Source of the DNA: Cypionkella sp. | Lineage (GTDB): Bacteria; Pseudomonadota; Alphaproteobacteria; Rhodobacterales; Rhodobacteraceae | Length of the DNA stretch: 47,851 nt | NCBI RefSeq assembly: GCF_028290025.1 | Contig: NZ_JAQGKQ010000065.1 | Coordinates: forward strand, 1-47,851 | Direction: 5' to 3' | Shown here: positions 44,722 to 47,851 of the stretch, one piece after another | Layout: each line of letters starts with the position of its first letter | Numbering within the stretch: the first letter of the stretch is position 1 | Notes under the pieces: model-generated | What the model saw: only the letters and a program-made list of their open reading frames with translations | Told to the model about the DNA's origin: nothing | Database searches by the model: none | Made by a program: the position numbers and the translations under genes

Positions 44722-45816
44722 CTACGGGCGGCTGATTTGGCCGCCGCCGATCGCTGCGGGCACTCCGGTTGTGCTTGGGGCGGACGTTGGCAGGCCATAT
44801 GCGACGCGGGCGGCAAGGTAGGCGAAGGCTTGCGCCTCTAGCATATCTCCATTTAGCCCAACAGTTTCAACCGGTTCGACGGTGCAGTTCATGCGCTGGC
44901 TCAGCTGCGCCATCATGGTCGCGTTGTGGCGGCCTCCACCTGCGACCAGAAGGCGGGTGACGGGGCGCGGGAAATGCTCGGCGGCTTTGGCGACGCAGGC
45001 AGCAGCGATGGCGGTTAAGGTGGCTGCGGCATCGGCGTCGGAGAGTTTGTGGGTTTTTTTGAAGAACGGCTGGAAGTCATTGCGATCTAACGATTTTGGC
45101 GGGATTTTGTGGAAATAGGCTTGGGCGAGGAAGGCTTGCACCAACTTTTCATCGACGCGTCCGCTCGCGGCCAAAGCGCCGCCTGCGTCTTGGGAAAGGC
45201 CAAGGCGGGTTTGCATCAGATCGTTGATGGGGGCGTTGGCGGGGCCGGTGTCGAAGGCCAACAGCGCGCCGGGAGTTTCAGGGCTGGGAAGGCTCGGGTC
45301 GATCCAAGTGACGTTGCCGACGCCGCCGAGATTGAGCATCGCGAGCGGCTCGGTGGCGCGGGTCCAGCGCGCGCAGGCGTGGTGGAAAAACGGTGCTAAA
45401 GGCGCGCCCTGCCCGCCCATTAGCACGTCGTTGGAGCGAAAATCCCATACCACAGGCAGGTTTAGCGCCTCAGCCAGAAGTTGCCCGCTGCCCGCCTGAT
45501 GGGTGCGGCCATGGCTCGGATCATGCGCAAGGGTTTGGCCGTGAAAGCCGATCATCTCGGCGCCAGAAAAGCGCGAGAGCACCTCGGCATGGGCGGTTTC
45601 AACGATTTCGGCGGCGGCTGCGACGTCTGGATGACCGGGCCATTGGCCGAAGGCTTTGCGGATGGTGGCCTGCTCAGCTGGGGTGTAGGGGCGGTAGGCA
45701 TCGGGGCCAAACTCGAATATCTCATGCCCATCGGTACGCACCATCGCGGCATCGACGCCGTCCAGCGACGTGCCCGACATTGCCCCCAAAACCCAAATTG
45801 CGCGCTGTTTCGCCAT
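44722..45816 (-). CDS. anmK: Anhydro-N-acetylmuramic acid kinase
   Basis: 364 residues, ATG at 45816 after AAGGGGA. Recycles cell-wall 1,6-anhydro-MurNAc by hydrolysis and phosphorylation to MurNAc 6-phosphate. Family motifs: [16 protein letters not shown] at the start, [38 protein letters not shown], and [14 protein letters not shown] near the C-terminus with SQRMNC after. Divergent from tyrS with 57 bases between the starts, a neighbourhood common in Rhodobacteraceae. Confidence 0.97.
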   Translation of the reverse strand: MAKQRAIWVLGAMSGTSLDGVDAAMVRTDGHEIFEFGPDAYRPYTPAEQATIRKAFGQWPGHPDVAAAAEIVETAHAEVLSRFSGAEMIGFHGQTLAHDPSHGRTHQAGSGQLLAEALNLPVVWDFRSNDVLMGGQGAPLAPFFHHACARWTRATEPLAMLNLGGVGNVTWIDPSLPSPETPGALLAFDTGPANAPINDLMQTRLGLSQDAGGALAASGRVDEKLVQAFLAQAYFHKIPPKSLDRNDFQPFFKKTHKLSDADAAATLTAIAAACVAKAAEHFPRPVTRLLVAGGGRHNATMMAQLSQRMNCTVEPVETVGLNGDMLEAQAFAYLAARVAYGLPTSAPSTTGVPAAIGGGQISRP

Positions 45817-45873
45817 CTTCCCCTTGGCCCCCTCGCCCGCTATACCCGCCCTACCTTAAAGCATGAGTGTACC

Positions 45874-47124
45874 ATGACCTACCATCCGAAATCTGATTTC
45901 ATGCGCGTGATGATGACCCGCGGCTTTCTCGCCGATTGCACGGACTATCAGGCGCTTGACGAGGCTTTGGCCAAGGGCGTGGTGCCGGGTTATATCGGCT
46001 TTGATGCGACGGCGAAAAGCCTGCATGTGGGTTCGCTGATTCAGATCATGATGCTGCGCTGGTTGCAGAAATGCGGCGGCAAGCCGATTGTGTTGATGGG
46101 CGGAGGGACGACCAAGGTGGGCGATCCTTCGTTCCGCGCGGACGAGCGGCCTTTGCTGACCAACGCGCAGATTGATGACAATATCGCTGGCATCAAGCGG
46201 GCGTTTTCGCCGTATGTGACGTTTGGCGATGGGCCTACCGATGCGGTGATGGTCAACAATGCTGAATGGCTGGATGATCTGAACTACCTTGGCTTCCTGC
46301 GCGACATTGGCAAGCATTTCTCCGTCAACCGGATGCTGAGTTTTGAGAGCGTGAAGTCACGGTTGGACCGGGAGCAAAGCCTATCGTTCCTAGAGTTCAA
46401 CTATATGATTTTGCAGGCTTATGACTTTCTGGAGCTGAACCGCCGTTATGGCTGCTTGGTGCAGATGGGCGGCTCGGATCAGTGGGGCAATATCGTTAAC
46501 GGCGTTGATTTGACCCGGCGGGTGGTGGACCATGAAGTCTATGGTTTGACCTCGCATCTGCTGACCACTTCGGATGGCAAAAAGATGGGCAAGTCGCAAA
46601 ATGGCGCGGTTTGGCTGAATGCGGACATGTATTCGTCGTATGAGTTTTGGCAGTATTGGCGCAACACCACCGACGCCGATGTGGGTAGGTTTTTGAAGCT
46701 GTATACCGAGTTGCCGCTGGAGGAATGTGACCGTTTGGGGGCGCTTGAAGGCTCGGCTATCAACGATGGCAAGATCGTTCTCGCCAATGCAGTGACGACT
46801 TTGCTGCATGGCGCGGAGGCTGCGGCTGCGGCGGAAGCGACGGCGCGGGAAGTGTTTGAAAAGGGCGGCGTTGGTGACGATTTGCCGACCTTGCGGGTGA
46901 TGGCTGCGGAGATGGTTGAGGGTCTGGGCATCGTGCAACTGTTCGTGCGGGCCGGGCTGGCAGCGACCGGCAAGGATGCCAAACGGCTGATCCAAGAGGG
47001 TGGAGCGCGGATGAATGATGAGGTGGTGACGGATGCGGGCTTGCGTGTTGGGGCTGGCATGTTGGCGGAGCCGTTGAAGCTGACGGCGGGCAAGAAGCGT
47101 CATGCATTGGTGGTTTTGGATTAG
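45874..47124 (+). CDS. tyrS: Tyrosyl-tRNA synthetase
   Basis: 416 residues from the ATG at 45874; the frame is open far upstream, but that part is the reverse of anmK. Class I signature [10 protein letters not shown] with HVGSL as the HIGH box, tyrosine-binding segments GFDATAKS and [11 protein letters not shown], and the KMGKS form of the KMSKS loop near residue 237. The C-terminal S4-like domain ([18 protein letters not shown]) binds the tRNA. Charges tRNA-Tyr. No T-box or other leader is visible in the short gap to anmK. Confidence 0.97.
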   Translation: MTYHPKSDFMRVMMTRGFLADCTDYQALDEALAKGVVPGYIGFDATAKSLHVGSLIQIMMLRWLQKCGGKPIVLMGGGTTKVGDPSFRADERPLLTNAQIDDNIAGIKRAFSPYVTFGDGPTDAVMVNNAEWLDDLNYLGFLRDIGKHFSVNRMLSFESVKSRLDREQSLSFLEFNYMILQAYDFLELNRRYGCLVQMGGSDQWGNIVNGVDLTRRVVDHEVYGLTSHLLTTSDGKKMGKSQNGAVWLNADMYSSYEFWQYWRNTTDADVGRFLKLYTELPLEECDRLGALEGSAINDGKIVLANAVTTLLHGAEAAAAAEATAREVFEKGGVGDDLPTLRVMAAEMVEGLGIVQLFVRAGLAATGKDAKRLIQEGGARMNDEVVTDAGLRVGAGMLAEPLKLTAGKKRHALVVLD

Positions 47125-47197
47125 GCGAGCGGCCTGCGCTCTAAGGGCTTGAGAGCGCGGCGTTAACTGGCCGATTTAATCAAAGGTTAACGACCCA

Positions 47198-47233
47198 GAA
47201 AGCGGCCATATTCCGTATGGAAAGCGGCCATAT
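47198..47233. repeat. Direct repeat GAAAGCGGCCATAT
   Basis: Identical 14-base copies at 47198-47211 and 47220-47233, 22 bases apart (about two helical turns), in the gap between tyrS and the cyclophilin gene. GTTAAC occurs three times around them. Could be a regulator site; no known motif. Confidence 0.6.
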
Positions 47234-47307
47234 AAATCGCCGATTTTTCGGCGGGGTTAAGCGGTTAACCATGTCGCACGAATCAGCGGAGATTTATGAG
47301 CGCAAAC

Positions 47308-47340
47308 AAAAAGCGGCCCGGTTGATCCGGGCCGCTTTTT
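47308..47340. terminator. Terminator between tyrS and the cyclophilin gene
   Basis: AAAAAGCGGCCCGG at 47308-47321 pairs with CCGGGCCGCTTTTT at 47327-47340 around a 5-base loop. A run on one side and T run on the other let it work in both directions; it lies 19 bases after the minus-strand stop. Confidence 0.92.
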
Positions 47341-47359
47341 AAATTGTGCGGTAAAACTA

Positions 47360-47851
47360 TTATTCCTGCACAGTCACTTTGGTCATCACGTCAGGCTTGG
47401 CTGGCGGCTCGCCGCGTTGGATGGCGTCAACCACGTCCATGCCTTTGATCACTTTGCCGACCACAGTATATTGGCCGTTCAGAAAATCGCCCGGTGCGAA
47501 CATGATGAAGAACTGGCTGTTGGCGGAATCCGGGTCAGAGGACCGCGCCATGCCAACGATGCCACGCTCAAACGGGACCGCCGAGAACTCTGCCGGGATA
47601 TTCGGCAAATCCGACCCACCCATGCCAGCCATCGAAGTATCGCCCGATGCCTTGCCGTTTTGCACGTCGCCGGTTTGCGCCATGAAGCCGTCGATCACGC
47701 GGTGAAACACCACGTTGTTGTAAGCGCCCGCTTTGGCGAGGGTGACGATCTGCGCCACGTGTTTGGGCGCAATATCAGGGTTCAGGTCGATGACGATTTC
47801 GCCATTGGCTACACCGGTCACCTCGATCACCAGATTGGGTCCGGGGCCGTC
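47360..47851 (-). CDS. Peptidyl-prolyl cis-trans isomerase, cyclophilin type (5' end outside window)
   Basis: 163 residues visible; the frame continues past the right edge, so the true start is missing and the GTG at 47830 is unlikely to be it. Cyclophilin motifs: HVAQIVTLAKAGAYNNVVFH with RVIDGFMAQTGD (catalytic Arg and Phe), FERGIVGMARSSDPDSANSQ with FFIMFAP, and YTVVGKVIKGMDVV. The enzyme speeds rotation of proline peptide bonds. Whether this is a cytoplasmic or exported form cannot be told because the N-terminus is cut. Confidence 0.95.
   Translation of the reverse strand, partial: DGPGPNLVIEVTGVANGEIVIDLNPDIAPKHVAQIVTLAKAGAYNNVVFHRVIDGFMAQTGDVQNGKASGDTSMAGMGGSDLPNIPAEFSAVPFERGIVGMARSSDPDSANSQFFIMFAPGDFLNGQYTVVGKVIKGMDVVDAIQRGEPPAKPDVMTKVTVQE

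Noticed and set aside
45481..45873. N-terminal extension of TyrS by 131 residues
   Set aside because: The upstream part is antisense to anmK, and the ATG at 45874 gives the normal family length.

Overview
The window comes from an alphaproteobacterium, most likely a member of the Rhodobacteraceae. The evidence is the GC-rich core genes of that type: an S9 protein with an N-terminal extension, a class II (B12-dependent) NrdJ, a Mur-like Fur protein without the CxxC motif, a MocR/DUF1127 divergent pair, and a Kdo/KpsT/KpsE capsule export cluster. Two mobile regions interrupt the chromosome.

Left edge (1-3430): an AT-rich genomic island. It holds the C-terminal end of a UvrD/RecD-type helicase (cut by the window), a GIY-YIG-like nuclease-domain protein, an H-NS-type nucleoid protein and a tyrosine integrase. 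It lies immediately beyond two polyamine-type ABC permease genes (3436-5186) whose ATPase and binding protein are not in the window.

Core segment (5.3-16.1 kb): a MocR regulator diverging from a DUF1127 gene across a repeated operator-like sequence, rplM-rpsI, an SseB-like protein, an NhaA-type antiporter with an altered ion site, the overlapping kpsT-kpsE-kdsA operon, and a flavoprotein. tRNA-Gln(UUG) follows at 16118-16192.

Integrated element (16176-33296): the last 17 bases of tRNA-Gln and the next 3 bases form a 20-bp direct repeat with 33277-33296, which defines attL and attR of a 17.1-kb element. Its integrase lies just inside attR. From 31274 down to 20699 there are 14 minus-strand genes that overlap by 4 or 8 bases or are separated by at most 11. 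They encode portal, tail chaperone, a prohead protease-capsid fusion, a second tail chaperone, HNH nuclease, a duplicated DNA-binding protein, a head-tail connector, gp10, DUF3168, head closure, both terminase subunits and a tape measure protein. I see no major tail protein, baseplate, fibre, lysis, primase or repressor gene. The left part has small unknown genes, a lipoprotein with an Excalibur domain, a tail-anchored protein and a 553-bp repeat-rich region between divergent genes that looks like an origin or control region. I read the whole as a capsid-encoding phage satellite, comparable in concept to capsid-forming PICIs, with an unusual gene order. A decayed prophage is the main alternative.

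Right segment (33.4-47.85 kb): chromosomal genes for a DUF3892 protein preceded by two DnaA boxes, NrdJ, two EamA transporters around a Fur/Mur regulator, enolase, a DadA-like oxidase, a fatty acid desaturase, RarD, AnmK, TyrS, and a cyclophilin cut by the window end.
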